The notes beneath the pieces were generated by a model. The model ran no database searches. It saw nothing but the letters and a program-made list of their open reading frames with translations, and was not told where the DNA came from. A DNA stretch of 64,000 nucleotides, taken from the NCBI RefSeq assembly GCF_024055795.1, contig NZ_JAMXMY010000022.1, positions 62,001 through 126,000 of the forward strand, in the 5' to 3' direction. This document shows positions 35,432 to 44,416 of the stretch, piece after piece (the stretch's first letter is position 1; every line of letters begins with the position of its first letter). The translations under genes were made by a program, and so were the position numbers. The stretch is from Actinoallomurus purpureus. GTDB taxonomy: Bacteria > Actinomycetota > Actinomycetes > Streptosporangiales > Streptosporangiaceae.

Positions 35432-36196
35432 ATGCGTTTTGCTACCCCCCTCGCCTTTTGCGCGCTATTGACGGTCGCTTGGGCTTCTCCCGCATACGCG
35501 ATCACTAATGGCACCGACGACGGCAACGATCACCCGTCGGTCGGCGCGCTCCTCTCCGACAAGCCGTACGACGACGGCACCTTCGCTTACTGCACCGGCA
35601 CGCTGATCTCGCCGACGGTCTTCCTCACCGCCGCCCACTGCGGGCACCACCGGCAGAAGACGGCGCAGGTCACCTTCTCCAGCCACTACCGGCACGGCGA
35701 CGCCGTCTACACGGGCCGCTACATCCCGGACGAGCGGTACTCCTCCAAGGAGGACGCGTACGACATGGCCGTCGTCGTGTTCAACGCGCCGGTCGCCGGC
35801 ATCAAGCCCGCGCGCCTGCCCGCGGCCGGCTTCCTCTCGCACCTCCGCGCCGAGGGAACCCTGCCGAACACCAAGTTCACCCCGGTCGGGTACGGATCGC
35901 TCAACCCGAGCAAGGGCGCGCACAAGACGAAGTTCGTCTACACCGACACCCGCAGCCGGACGACGATCTCCTACGACGGCCTCAGCCACATGTGGCTGAA
36001 GCTCTCCCTCAACCGGGGCGACGGCGGCACCTGCTACGGCGACTCGGGCGGTCCCAACTTCCTCGGCAACTCCGACCTGCTCGTCGCCACCACGATCAGC
36101 GGGGACGACGACGACTGCAAGGCCACGAACTACGACTACCGGCTGGACAGCGCGCCGGCCCGTAAGTTCCTCGCCCGGTTCGTCACGCTTCCCTAG
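35432..36196 (+). CDS. Secreted trypsin-like serine protease (S1)
   Basis: A 254-residue exported protease. A signal peptide to about residue 24 (AWASPAYA) precedes ITNGTDDGNDHPSVGALL. The catalytic triad is visible as His in FLTAAHCGHH, Asp in EDAYDMAVVVF, and Ser in CYGDSGGPNF. The first mature residues differ from the usual IVGG start, as often in secreted actinomycete trypsin-like proteins without a zymogen propeptide. ATG 35432 has only a weak ribosome site. The 3' end overlaps the convergent P450 gene by 14 bp. Not part of the rhamnose unit by sequence evidence. Confidence 0.88.
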   Translation: MRFATPLAFCALLTVAWASPAYAITNGTDDGNDHPSVGALLSDKPYDDGTFAYCTGTLISPTVFLTAAHCGHHRQKTAQVTFSSHYRHGDAVYTGRYIPDERYSSKEDAYDMAVVVFNAPVAGIKPARLPAAGFLSHLRAEGTLPNTKFTPVGYGSLNPSKGAHKTKFVYTDTRSRTTISYDGLSHMWLKLSLNRGDGGTCYGDSGGPNFLGNSDLLVATTISGDDDDCKATNYDYRLDSAPARKFLARFVTLP

Positions 36197-37487
36197 AGGC
36201 TGTGGCGGTGAAGGTGCAGGGCAGGCGTTTGTAGCCGTTGATGAAGCCGGACAGCAGGCGGTCCGGCTCGCCGGCGGCGCGGATGTCCGGGACCCGCGTG
36301 AACAGCTCCCGGAGCATCACGGTGAGCTCCCGGCGGGCGAGGTTCGCGCCGAGGCAGAAGTGGGGACCCGGGCCGCCGAAGCCGAGGTGGGGGTTGGGAT
36401 CCCGCGTGATGTCGAAGACGTCCGGGCGCTCGAACACCGTCTCGTCGCGGTTGGCCGCGTTGTAGAACAGCAGGACCTTGTCGCCGGCCTTGTAGGTGTG
36501 GCCGTTCATCTCGTGGTCGCGGGTGAGGTTGCGCCGCATGAAGATCACGGGCGTGGAGTAGCGCACGATCTCCTCGACGGCTCCGCCGATCCGGCCCTCG
36601 AAGTCCTCCAGGAGCAGGGCCCGCTGGTCGGGGAAGTCGGTGAACAGCTTCAGCGCGTGGCTGAGGGCGGTTCGCGTGGTCTCGTTGCCCGCCACGACGA
36701 GCAGCAGGAAGAACGATCCGAGCTCGCGGGTGGTCAGGTGCTCGCCGTCGACGTTGGCGTTGACCAGGGCCGAGGTCAGGTCGCCGGTCGGGTTCTTGAC
36801 CCGCTCCCGGCCCAGGCCGGTGGCGAGCCGGTGCAGGTCGCGCGCCGCCCAGATGATTTTGAAGAGCGCGCGGCCCGTGGAGAGGCGGCTCACCTGCCCC
36901 GGCGTGATGCCGGTGTACTCCGGGTCCGAGTTGCCGAGGATGACGTTCGTGCGCTGGATGACCCGGGGGTAGTACCGCTCGGGGATGCCGAGCATGTCGC
37001 AGATGACCTCGACGGGCAGGCGTACGGCGACCTTCGCGACGAAGTCTCCTGGGCCCGTCTCGATCAGTTCGTCGACGATGCGCGCGGCACGCCGCCGGAT
37101 GTCGTCCTCGGTCTTGGCGAGCATCTTGGGCGTGAAGGCGCGGGACACGATCCGGCGGATCTTGGCATGCCGCGGGTCGTCCATGTTGATCAGTGAGCCG
37201 AAGAACCGCTCCATGTACCCGGGGAAGTCCGGGATGCTGGTCGCGCTCGGCTCACTGCTGAAGACGTCCGGGTGACGGCTCGCCTCGGAGACGTCCGCGT
37301 GCCGGACGAGCGCATGGAAGCCCTTTCCCGACCGTACGAACGGGACGGGGACCTCGGGGAAGAACGCCGGATGCTCCCGCGCCCGAAGTTCCGCGAAGGC
37401 GGCCTCCCGCTCCGCGACGGGCAGCGCCCAGAACTCCAGCGCGGCAGGACCGAACGTCGATGGAGCCGGGCCGGACCGGATCGTCAT
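36183..37487 (-). CDS. Cytochrome P450
   Basis: A 434-residue soluble P450. The I-helix oxygen motif is VVAGNETTRTALSHAL near 245-260, the EXXR motif is EEIVRYSTP, and the heme loop is FGGPGPHFCLGANLARREL with the Cys ligand near residue 372. Motif spacing resembles actinobacterial CYP families acting on sterol or fatty side chains (SLINMDDPRHAKIRRIVSRA), but the substrate cannot be named. ATG 37487 is chosen with AAGGCGG upstream; an ATG at 37517 would add ten residues. No ferredoxin gene is adjacent. Confidence 0.9.
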   Translation of the reverse strand: MTIRSGPAPSTFGPAALEFWALPVAEREAAFAELRAREHPAFFPEVPVPFVRSGKGFHALVRHADVSEASRHPDVFSSEPSATSIPDFPGYMERFFGSLINMDDPRHAKIRRIVSRAFTPKMLAKTEDDIRRRAARIVDELIETGPGDFVAKVAVRLPVEVICDMLGIPERYYPRVIQRTNVILGNSDPEYTGITPGQVSRLSTGRALFKIIWAARDLHRLATGLGRERVKNPTGDLTSALVNANVDGEHLTTRELGSFFLLLVVAGNETTRTALSHALKLFTDFPDQRALLLEDFEGRIGGAVEEIVRYSTPVIFMRRNLTRDHEMNGHTYKAGDKVLLFYNAANRDETVFERPDVFDITRDPNPHLGFGGPGPHFCLGANLARRELTVMLRELFTRVPDIRAAGEPDRLLSGFINGYKRLPCTFTATASREA

Positions 37488-38005
37488 CACGCCACCGCCT
37501 TCCGGATCGACCTCCATGCTCAGGTAAGTGAGCGGTTACGGTCAAGTGGCGGGTCGGACGAGATCGATTCGGGCGCGCCATCGCCGAATAGACCGACCGG
37601 CGACCTGCGGTGCTGATGGACTCGTGACGATATGCGCCGGCAGCGGATCGGCCGGTCGTAGGGCGATCGGCGGCGAGGCTTTTCAACGACGGAGTCCGCC
37701 GCGACGGCCGGAGCGAGACCCGGCGTACCGCCTGAATGTCGCCGACGGGCGAAGGCCTCTCGTTCCGCGGTGTACCCTCAGGCGGCAAAATTCCCGTGTG
37801 GCGGGACAGCGCAGAACGAGGGCAGCCACCCCGGACGAAAAAACGCCCGAATTCCGCCTCGGTGAGGCCTTTCACCGACCACCTTCCGAGGGCACGCTCG
37901 GAAGTGGCCACGCCCTCCTCGACGCCTGGGGTGCGTGACGCGTGAAACCGCGCAGACGTCGGCCGTGGCATACGGGACCGGAGCGCCGGGGGGTCGGAGG
38001 GCTCA
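37488..38005. other. 518-bp gap with a dispersed repeat and a hairpin
   Basis: No supported gene. It holds copy 2 of the dispersed 50-bp element (37771-37820) and a hairpin, CTTCCGAG (37883-37890) with CTCGGAAG (37897-37904), about 100 bp past the cupin stop. The rest is moderately GC-rich DNA with frames that look random. Confidence 0.5.
37771..37820. repeat. Dispersed 50-bp element, copy 2
   Basis: Ungapped match to 2823-2872. It has TGTACC at the left, TTCCCG-N5-CGGGACAGC in the middle and GAACGAG at the right. The middle decamer GCGGGACAGC is identical in both copies, while the ten bases after the left block are not conserved, which suggests two separately constrained boxes. Confidence 0.6.
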
Positions 38006-38356
38006 TCAGGTCCCCTCGCGCAGCTTGACGACAGTGAGGAGGAACACCGAGTCCTCGAGCGCCTCGACGCTGTGCCGGGCGTCCGGCACGGCGATCAGGT
38101 CACCGGTCCGGCCCTCCCAGGAGTCGCCCCCGGCGACGAGCCGTACGCGGCCGCGCAGGACGTGCACGGTCGCCTCCCCCGGGCTGACGTGCTCGTCCAT
38201 CGTCGTGTCGGCCGCCAGCGCGATGAGGGTCTGCCGCAGCGCGTGCTCGTGGCCTCCGTAGACGGTGGTGGCGCTGCGGCCGGCCGTGTCGCTCAGGGCC
38301 TTGTCGAGCTGCTCACGGGCCGATGCTTCCAGTGACAGTTTCCGCATGTCCTCCAT
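38006..38356 (-). CDS. Small cupin protein
   Basis: A 116-residue single-domain cupin. The two cupin boxes are visible: MDEHVSPGEATVHVLRGRVR (box 1) and DLIAVPDARHSVEALEDSVF (box 2). Metal ligands would be the His/Glu in the first and His in the second, though box 1 has only one His. RSATTVYGGHEHALRQTLIA at the N-terminus matches small cupins of the LuxR/anti-sigma-like or quercetinase-like type. Start ATG 38356 or 38347; the second has GGAGG very close. It lies 27 bp beyond the TetR gene and may be co-transcribed. Confidence 0.8.
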   Translation of the reverse strand: MEDMRKLSLEASAREQLDKALSDTAGRSATTVYGGHEHALRQTLIALAADTTMDEHVSPGEATVHVLRGRVRLVAGGDSWEGRTGDLIAVPDARHSVEALEDSVFLLTVVKLREGT

Positions 38357-38382
38357 CTACCGCAGCGGCGGCGAAAGATTCA

Positions 38383-38991
38383 TCATCCCTGCGACCCGTC
38401 GGGATCCGTCCGCAGTCCGTCGAGGAAGAGGCCGACGTAGTAGTCGCCCACGCTTCCGGCGTCGAGCGGTCCGTCGGGGTGCCACCAGGTGCTGATCTGG
38501 TGCACCGCGCCGAAGAAGAAGTTGACCGCCAGGTCCGCGGGAACCCCGGCGCGGAACGTCCCCTCCCGCTGGCCCTCCTCCACCAGCGTGCGGAAGGTCT
38601 CGTGGTAGCGGCGTCGCTCCGCGCGTACCGCCTTCTGCTTCTCGACCGGCAGCAGGTGCATGGAGCGGAAGAAGACCGTCACCTCGTCCAGGTGGGCGAG
38701 GCTCGTCTCGATCACGTCGATGGCGGCGGCGCGCAGGCGCTCCTCCGCCGGGCCCGCTCCGGCCGCGAAGAGCCGCAGGCGCTCGGTCTGCAGCGCCAGC
38801 AGGCGGTGGTAGATCTCGTACAGCAGATCGTCCTTGGCGGCGAAGTAGTGGTACATCGCGCCCTTGGTCACGCCGGCGGACTCGACGATCTCCTGGACGG
38901 AGGTGCCCTCGTAGCCGTTCTCGGCGAACAGCCGGGTGGCCACCGCCAGCAGTCGCTCCGGCAGTGGGCGCTCGCCGCCGGGAGCCATCAT
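38383..38991 (-). CDS. TetR-family regulator
   Basis: A 202-residue protein. The TetR helix-turn-helix covers about residues 10-55 ([20 protein letters not shown], then [20 protein letters not shown]). The C-terminal domain has [20 protein letters not shown], as in KstR2-like lipid regulators. Its ATG overlaps the stop of the acyl-CoA dehydrogenase (ATGA), so the two are co-translated. The perfect palindrome at 40259-40276, before the dehydrogenase, is the likely operator, giving autoregulation. The ligand is probably an acyl-CoA; that is inference. Confidence 0.88.
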   Translation of the reverse strand: MMAPGGERPLPERLLAVATRLFAENGYEGTSVQEIVESAGVTKGAMYHYFAAKDDLLYEIYHRLLALQTERLRLFAAGAGPAEERLRAAAIDVIETSLAHLDEVTVFFRSMHLLPVEKQKAVRAERRRYHETFRTLVEEGQREGTFRAGVPADLAVNFFFGAVHQISTWWHPDGPLDAGSVGDYYVGLFLDGLRTDPDGSQG

Positions 38992-40205
38992 CTCGCCCGG
39001 TAGGCGGCGAGCTCACGGCGGGCGATCGACCGCCTGTGCACCTCGTCGGGACCGTCGGCCAGGTGCAGGGTCCGCACACCGGCCCACAGCTCCGCGAGCG
39101 GGTAGTCCTGCGAGACGCCGGCGCCGCCGTGGGCCTGGATCGCCCGGTCGATCACCCAGCCCGCCATCTCCGGCACCGCCGCCTTGATCGCCGAGATCTC
39201 CACGCGGGCGCCCTTGTTGCCGGCGGTGTCCATGAGCCAGGCGGTCTTGAGGACCAGCAGACGGGCCTGCTCGATCCGGATGCGCGCCTCGGCGATCCAG
39301 TCCTGCACGACGCCCTGGTCGGCGATGGGGCCGCCGAAGGCGACCCGGGACACGGCCCGCTCGCACATGAGCTCCAGGGCGCGCTCGGCCATGCCGATGG
39401 CGCGCATGCAGTGGTGGATCCGCCCGGGGCCCAGGCGCTCCTGCGCGATGCGGAAGCCCTCGCCCTCACCGAGCAGGATGCCCGCCGCGGGGACGCGGAC
39501 GTCCTCGAAGTCGATCTCGGCGTGACCGCCGTGCGTGCCGTCGTCGTACCCGAACACGTTCAGGCCGCGCTTGAGGGTGACGCCGGGGGTGTCCTTCGGC
39601 ACGAGCACCATGCTCTGCCGCCGGTACGGCGGGGCGTCCGGGTCGGTCACGCCCATCACGATCAGGATCTCGCACTCCGGGCTGAGGGCTCCGGACGACC
39701 ACCACTTGCGGCCGTTGAGGACGTAGGTGTCGCCCTCCCGCTCGATGCGCAGGGAGATGTTGGTGGCGTCGGAGGACGCGACGGCCGGCTCGGTCATGCA
39801 GAAGGCCGAGCGGATCGCGCCGTCCAGCAGCGGCACCAGCCACCGCTCCTTCTGCTCCGGGGTGCCGAACAGGGCGAGGATCTCCATGTTCCCGGTGTCG
39901 GGGGCCGCGCAGTTGAGAGCGACCGGCGCGATCTTCGGGGACCGGCCGGTGATCTCGGCGAGTGGCGCGTACTGCAGGTTGGTCAGCCCGGCGCCGTGCT
40001 CCTTGTCGGGCAGGAAGAGGTTCCACAGGCCGTGCCTGCGCGCCTCGGTCTTGAGCCCCTCGATGACCGGGGGCGTGGCCCACGTGCCGGCGAGCTCGGC
40101 GGCCTGTGCCGCGTAGACGGGCTCGGCGGGCTGGACGTGGGCGTCCATGAAATCGAGCAGCCGGTCGCGGTACTCGGTGGTGGTCTGGTCGAATGCGAAG
40201 TCCAT
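38988..40205 (-). CDS. Acyl-CoA dehydrogenase
   Basis: A 405-residue flavoprotein. FAD and substrate motifs include [20 protein letters not shown] near 140-160, [20 protein letters not shown], and the C-terminal [20 protein letters not shown], which joins the FAD and active site. Length and [20 protein letters not shown] resemble the ACAD10/11-like group of actinobacteria. It starts at ATG 40205 after GAGGGGA and heads a two- or three-gene operon with the TetR regulator and the cupin. The substrate is unknown. Confidence 0.9.
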   Translation of the reverse strand: MDFAFDQTTTEYRDRLLDFMDAHVQPAEPVYAAQAAELAGTWATPPVIEGLKTEARRHGLWNLFLPDKEHGAGLTNLQYAPLAEITGRSPKIAPVALNCAAPDTGNMEILALFGTPEQKERWLVPLLDGAIRSAFCMTEPAVASSDATNISLRIEREGDTYVLNGRKWWSSGALSPECEILIVMGVTDPDAPPYRRQSMVLVPKDTPGVTLKRGLNVFGYDDGTHGGHAEIDFEDVRVPAAGILLGEGEGFRIAQERLGPGRIHHCMRAIGMAERALELMCERAVSRVAFGGPIADQGVVQDWIAEARIRIEQARLLVLKTAWLMDTAGNKGARVEISAIKAAVPEMAGWVIDRAIQAHGGAGVSQDYPLAELWAGVRTLHLADGPDEVHRRSIARRELAAYRAR

Positions 40206-40258
40206 CGCGGTCCCCTCGCGAACGCGGCCCGCAGGCCGCCCGTTGCCCGGATCCCAGC

Positions 40259-40276
40259 ATACCGACTGGTCGGTAT
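40259..40276. promoter_or_regulatory. TetR operator palindrome
   Basis: ATACCGAC-TG-GTCGGTAT, a perfect inverted repeat 54 bp upstream of the acyl-CoA dehydrogenase start. The ACCGACNNGTCGGT-like core is typical of TetR regulators of lipid genes. Best assigned to the TetR protein encoded in the same operon. Confidence 0.75.
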
Positions 40277-40332
40277 GACGACCGTAGGCAGACTCCGCCC
40301 GGCACGTCAACGTCCGCCGCGAAACGACGCAA

Positions 40333-40363
40333 CCGGGCCCCCGCCGTCGCGGCGCGGGCCCGG
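40333..40363 (-). terminator. Terminator hairpin of the finger-protein gene
   Basis: CCGGGCCC, one unpaired base, CGCCG, loop TCG, CGGCG, one unpaired base, GGGCCCGG: a 13-bp stem seven bases past the stop at 40370, followed on the minus strand by the T-rich TTGCGTCGTTTC. Confidence 0.65.
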
Positions 40364-40369
40364 CGTCGC

Positions 40370-40876
40370 TCACTGGTGGAGACCGTGCCCGGTCTCCTCG
40401 TCTCCGTGGTCCACGTCGAGCCCCACGACGGAGGTGCACCGGCGGCAGAGCCACTCGGCGACGACGGACTCGGTGTCCATGTCACGGGTACGGTAGGGCT
40501 TCGAGATCTTTCTACGGCGCATTCCGTGACCACACGTCGAATGCACCAAAAGACCACAATTCGGGCACGGCCAGACATCGTCACCCGGGCGTTCACACCC
40601 GGGACACACAGGCCCATCATGATCGGAATGTACGGCGATCGACGCCAGTTCGGCGCGCCAGTCGCGTTCTAGATCAAGGTATTCGTCACTGGGCCAATGA
40701 TGATCGGCCAGCCAGGCGAGATATTCCTCGTCTCCCGGAGGCAGGACGGCGGTCATCGACTCGGGGTACCCGTTCGGATCAGGGTCGGGCTCGGACGTCA
40801 CGGACCGGCGACGGCCCCTCACGGCGAGGGTCAGGGACAGGAGGACCAGCAGGGGGATCCAGAGGAAGACGTTCAC
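40370..40876 (-). CDS. Membrane-anchored protein with a PHD/RING-like Cys4-His-Cys3 zinc finger
   Basis: A 168-residue protein from GTG 40876 (GGGA upstream). Residues 1-20 are a membrane helix ([16 protein letters not shown]) followed by an Arg cluster (RGRRRS), placing the rest in the cytoplasm. After an acidic linker come C91 and C94 (CPGC), C104 and C107 (CPNC), H112, C115, then C144 and C147 (CRRC), with W142 two residues before C144. Spacing C-2-C-9-C-2-C-4-H-2-C-28-C-2-C and the Trp match the PHD consensus; prokaryotic RING-like treble clefs are the alternative. No enzymatic domain. Function unknown. Confidence 0.75.
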   Translation of the reverse strand: MNVFLWIPLLVLLSLTLAVRGRRRSVTSEPDPDPNGYPESMTAVLPPGDEEYLAWLADHHWPSDEYLDLERDWRAELASIAVHSDHDGPVCPGCERPGDDVWPCPNCGLLVHSTCGHGMRRRKISKPYRTRDMDTESVVAEWLCRRCTSVVGLDVDHGDEETGHGLHQ

Positions 40877-41107
40877 ATTCCCACATCCGCGGAGGCACTC
40901 ATGGCGGCGGTCACATGGCGGGGCGGCAGCGTGCGGGGGAACACCGCTGTACCCACGGTGGCGTCCTTTCATGAGTCGCTGTCGGGGGGCGCAAGCGATC
41001 ATGCATGCGGGCCATAAAACGGTAGAACAGTACCGAATCCTGCTCGGCCATGGAAATCGATCAAACAATTTTGATCGTCACGACGGCGATGTTCAAATAG
41101 TGAATCT

Positions 41108-42427
41108 TCAGAAGAAGGTGCGGACCAGATCCACCACCACCGGCCGGTCCGCCTCGGCGTCGTCGACGACCGGGATGAGCGCCCACTTGTCGAACGCCGT
41201 GCAGGGATGGGAGAGGCCCAGACGGACGACGTCGCCCACGGACACGCCGGCGTCCCGGAGGAACGCGTGCTGGTCGTTCATGGCGCTGACGTGGGCCCCG
41301 CCGGGAAGCGGCCCGCGGCACCGCACGAGCTGCGGCTCCGGCAGACCCTCGTCGTAGGGGAAGTCGCGCTTACCCCCGTCCAGCAGGGCCAGCGCCGGCT
41401 CCGGACGCGAGACGACCCGCGCCCACCCGTGCATCGCACTGCGCAGCGGCACCGCTGCCCCGTCGCGGGCGAAGGGCGAGATGCCGCGGTAGAACCCGTC
41501 GTCGTGGATCAGGTACGCCCCGGACCGCACCACGACGCGGGTGCCGGCGTCCGACGCGGGGGCGAGAACGCGGGCCACCGCGTCGAAGTAGGCACTCCCA
41601 CCGGCCGTGATCACGGCGTCGCCGGTCTCATCCGCCGCGTCGAGCAGCCCGCGGTCCCGGATCCGGTCGTGCAGCGCCAGCAGGTCGCGCAGGTAGGCCT
41701 CGACCGCGGCCACGGACTCCGGGGCGGCGTCGTGGGCGAGCGCGCCCTCGTAGCCGCTGACGCCGACGAGCCGGAGGCGGCCCGCCGACACGACGGCGTC
41801 CGCGACGGTCAGCGCCTCGTCGAGAGTACGGGCGCCGGTACGGCCGCCCACGCGGCCGAGCTCGACGCACACGTCGATGGGACGCGCCCCCGGCAGGCCC
41901 GGGCCGCCGCCGAGCGCCTCCTCGATCAGCTCGACGGCACGGACGGAGTCGACCCAGCAGGTGAGGGAGAAGTCCGGGTCACGGTCGAGCTCGGCGGCGA
42001 TCCAGCGCAGCCCCGCCGGATCCAGAACGGTGTTGGCGAGGTGGACGCGCCGGACGCCGAAGGCGCGGGCGACCCTGACCTGCGGGAGGTTCGCGAGGGT
42101 GATGGCACGGGCCCCGGCCGCCAGCTGCCGCTCCCACAGGGCCGGGGCCATCGTGGTCTTCCCGTGCGGCGCCAGGTCCACGCCCACCGCCGCGCACCAC
42201 CCGGCCATCGTCCGCAGGTTGTGCGCCAGCGCGCTCTCGTCCAGCGTGAGCAACGGCGTGCCGAAGTCCTCCAGCGAGGGCCCGCCCGCCACGAAGCCGG
42301 CGACCGTGGTCCCCCACGCCGAGGCGGGGACGGCCTTGAATCGCCAGTCCAGACGCTCGGCCGCGAGCTCGGCGACCCGTTCGGAGTCGATCCCGCCGGA
42401 GGACACGCGGGTCTCGGTCTGATCCAT
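41108..42427 (-). CDS. D-serine dehydratase / D-threonine aldolase-like PLP enzyme
   Basis: A 439-residue fold-type III PLP enzyme. The PLP Lys lies in DLAPHGKTTMAPALWERQLA near residue 89; VELGRVGGRTG and GVSGYEGALAH line the barrel; the C-terminal motif SHPCTAFDKW holds the H-x-C zinc pair of eukaryote-type D-serine dehydratases. Expected reaction is deamination of D-serine or cleavage of D-threonine. ATG 42427 has AGGAG at the right distance, unlike ATG 42433. A RidA gene lies 77 bp upstream, consistent with removal of the enamine product. Confidence 0.85.
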   Translation of the reverse strand: MDQTETRVSSGGIDSERVAELAAERLDWRFKAVPASAWGTTVAGFVAGGPSLEDFGTPLLTLDESALAHNLRTMAGWCAAVGVDLAPHGKTTMAPALWERQLAAGARAITLANLPQVRVARAFGVRRVHLANTVLDPAGLRWIAAELDRDPDFSLTCWVDSVRAVELIEEALGGGPGLPGARPIDVCVELGRVGGRTGARTLDEALTVADAVVSAGRLRLVGVSGYEGALAHDAAPESVAAVEAYLRDLLALHDRIRDRGLLDAADETGDAVITAGGSAYFDAVARVLAPASDAGTRVVVRSGAYLIHDDGFYRGISPFARDGAAVPLRSAMHGWARVVSRPEPALALLDGGKRDFPYDEGLPEPQLVRCRGPLPGGAHVSAMNDQHAFLRDAGVSVGDVVRLGLSHPCTAFDKWALIPVVDDAEADRPVVVDLVRTFF

Positions 42428-42504
42428 CGTCATCTCCTGCCTTCCGGGCGCACCGCGCCCAACGGCGCCCGGCCGCCGGGCGGGCGTCCCGGCGGCCCGC
42501 GCAG

Positions 42505-42912
42505 TCAGCCCACGACCGCCTGTGCGTCGATCTCGACGAGCATCGCCTCGTTCGGCAGCTCGACGAAGACCGTGGTCCGGCACGGCTTCACGCCGTCCTT
42601 CACGTGCTCCTCGATGAACGCGGCGTACTCCTCGTTCATCGGCGCGAAGTGGGCGCGTTCGGTGAGGTAGACGCGGAACATCACGACGTCCTCGACGGAG
42701 GCTCCGCCCGCCTCCAGGACGGCGCGGACGTTCTCCAGCGTACGGCGGGTCTGCGCCTTGACGTCCCCGGGATGGAGGTACTCCCCCGTCACCGGGTCCT
42801 GCGGGCCCTGGCCGGACACCTGAAGGATCGGGCCCTTGCGCACGCCCTGGGAGAACACCCAGGCCGGCGCGGGCGCCCCGTCGGTGCGGATCTCGGTCTT
42901 CCGGTCGCTCAT
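42505..42912 (-). CDS. RidA/YjgF family enamine deaminase
   Basis: A 135-residue RidA protein: WVFSQGVRKGPILQVSGQGP, LENVRAVLEAGGASVEDVVM, FRVYLTERAHFAPMNEEYAA and a C-terminal PCRTTVFVELPNEAMLVEID, where the Arg binds the carboxylate of the enamine or imine. RidA hydrolyses 2-aminoacrylate released by PLP dehydratases (family knowledge), so the pairing with the D-serine dehydratase-like gene downstream is functionally sensible. ATG 42912 follows GAGGAG. The two genes probably form one operon. Confidence 0.9.
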   Translation of the reverse strand: MSDRKTEIRTDGAPAPAWVFSQGVRKGPILQVSGQGPQDPVTGEYLHPGDVKAQTRRTLENVRAVLEAGGASVEDVVMFRVYLTERAHFAPMNEEYAAFIEEHVKDGVKPCRTTVFVELPNEAMLVEIDAQAVVG

Positions 42913-43010
42913 GCGCTGACTCCTCGCTCTGTTCGATGACGCTCGTGTGGAGCGTTCCATCATGGCCGGTCACCGCAGCGCGGGTCTCCCCTCCCCGGCT
43001 GAGCGCGTGC

Positions 43011-43613
43011 CTAACCGGCGTGCGAATGCCGGCCGACGAGTCGCAACGCGTGCTCGACGATGGACACGAGGACCAGTTTCGCCGACTCGCGGCGCCGCAC
43101 GTCGCACAGGACGATCGGCACGTCCGGGCCGACGTCGAGGGCCGCGCGGACCCGGTGCACGTCGTACCGCGGCGCGCTGTCGAAGCAGTTGACCGCCACG
43201 ACGAACGGCGTGCCGCGCTGCTCGAAGTAGTCGATCGCCGCGAAGCTGTCGGACAGCCGCCGGGTGTCGGCGACGACCACCGCGCCGACCGCGCCTTGGG
43301 CGAGTTCGTCCCACATGAACCAGAAGCGCCGCTGGCCCGGGGTCCCGAACAGGTACAGCGCCACGCCGTTCCGGAAGGTGATGCGCCCGAAGTCCATGGC
43401 CACCGTCGTGGTGTCCTTGGTCTCCACTCCGAAGGTGTCGTCGACTTCCGTCCCCACGCTCGTGAGGGTCTCTTCGGTGCGCAGTGGCCGGATCTCGCTG
43501 ACCGTGCCGACCAGCGTGGTCTTGCCCGCCCCGAACCCTCCGGCGATGAGGATCTTGATCGCCAGCGGCGAGTCCTCGACGGCGACGGCCGGCTCAAAGT
43601 GTGTATAGCTCAT
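43011..43613 (-). CDS. cvnD: Conservon GTPase
   Basis: A 200-residue small GTP-binding protein. P-loop GGFGAGKTTL near residues 25-34, switch region DFGRITFRNGVALYLFGTPG with the GTPG form of the G3 motif, and VAVNCFDSA (NCFD) as G4. In conservons the GTPase associates with the other Cvn proteins at the membrane, in a G-protein-like complex (shown for Streptomyces). The start overlaps cvnC by 20 bp. Last gene of the operon. Confidence 0.93.
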   Translation of the reverse strand: MSYTHFEPAVAVEDSPLAIKILIAGGFGAGKTTLVGTVSEIRPLRTEETLTSVGTEVDDTFGVETKDTTTVAMDFGRITFRNGVALYLFGTPGQRRFWFMWDELAQGAVGAVVVADTRRLSDSFAAIDYFEQRGTPFVVAVNCFDSAPRYDVHRVRAALDVGPDVPIVLCDVRRRESAKLVLVSIVEHALRLVGRHSHAG

Positions 43614-43968
43614 TCAGCACTATCCTGAGTATCCGTTCGTCGTGCACGTACGCACGCGTCTGCGGAGGCCGCACGCTGATCAGGCCCCAGTATTGAAGAT
43701 CTCCTAGCAGGACACGGACGACGCCGAGGGGAAGCTCCAGCTCGGACGCGAGATCGGCGACCGTCATCGGCCGCCGGCAGAGGCTGAGGAGCCGCAGGTG
43801 CTCCGGGTCCAGCCACCGCCGGTCCGAGCGCGCCGGCACCTTGCCGACGATGACCGCCAGTAGGTCCAGCGTCTCCCCGTACGACCGGGTCCGGCCACGG
43901 CTCACCGCGTACGGGCGGACGATCGGGCCCGCCGAGTCGTCGAACCACCGGCGCTTGGGCGCGGTCAC
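43594..43968 (-). CDS. cvnC: Conservon DUF742 protein
   Basis: A 124-residue DUF742 protein starting at GTG 43968. RRWFDDSAGPIVRPYAVSRG is the family N-terminal signature, followed by a winged-helix-like part with LCRRPMTVADLASELELPLG, VVRVLLGDLQYWGLISVRPP and RILRIVLNELYTL. It overlaps cvnD and lies seven bases after cvnB. The role is as an adaptor in the Cvn complex. Confidence 0.92.
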   Translation of the reverse strand: MTAPKRRWFDDSAGPIVRPYAVSRGRTRSYGETLDLLAVIVGKVPARSDRRWLDPEHLRLLSLCRRPMTVADLASELELPLGVVRVLLGDLQYWGLISVRPPQTRAYVHDERILRIVLNELYTL

Positions 43969-43974
43969 GGAGGA

Positions 43975-44397
43975 TCACGCTCCCCCCGGTGTTCCATCCG
44001 GCCGGCCGGCCGACCGCGTGGACGTGGCCAGATGGCGACGGACGCGTTTGACCAGCCGTGCCATCTCGTACGCGATCAGTCCGATGTTGGCGTCGCCCTC
44101 GCTGACGACCGCGAGGCACGTGCCGTCGCCCGCCGCCACCACGAACAGGAACGCCTTCTCCAGCTCGATCACCGTCTGGCGGATGTCCCCTCCCTCGACG
44201 CGCTCGCTGACCGTACGCGCCAGTCCGTGGCACCCGGCCGCCAGCGCCGCGAACCGCTCGGCCTCCGACGTTTCCATCCCTCGCGACGTGCCCATCGGCA
44301 GGCCGTCGCCGGTAAGGATCATCGCCTGACGTACGCGAGCAATGCGCCCGACGAGATCGTCGAGCAACCAGTTCAGCTCACCGGTCGTGTCCAGCAT
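43975..44397 (-). CDS. cvnB: Conservon roadblock/LC7 protein
   Basis: A 140-residue roadblock/LC7 domain protein: LNWLLDDLVGRIARVRQAMI, LTGDGLPMGTSRGM, ALAAGCHGLARTVSERVEGG and a terminal YEMARLVKRVRRHLA. Such proteins regulate Ras-like GTPases, here presumably CvnD. ATG 44397 lies 20 bp after cvnA. Gene order cvnA-B-C-D is the standard conservon order. Confidence 0.93.
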   Translation of the reverse strand: MLDTTGELNWLLDDLVGRIARVRQAMILTGDGLPMGTSRGMETSEAERFAALAAGCHGLARTVSERVEGGDIRQTVIELEKAFLFVVAAGDGTCLAVVSEGDANIGLIAYEMARLVKRVRRHLATSTRSAGRPDGTPGGA

Positions 44398-44416
44398 CCG
44401 CCCCTCACCTTCGCGG

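Noticed and set aside
42427-43597. Continuous minus-strand frame joining the PLP enzyme to the region opposite cvnD and RidA
   Set aside because: The part upstream of 42427 is a shifted-frame reading of RidA and cvnD; a ribosome site marks the start at 42427.
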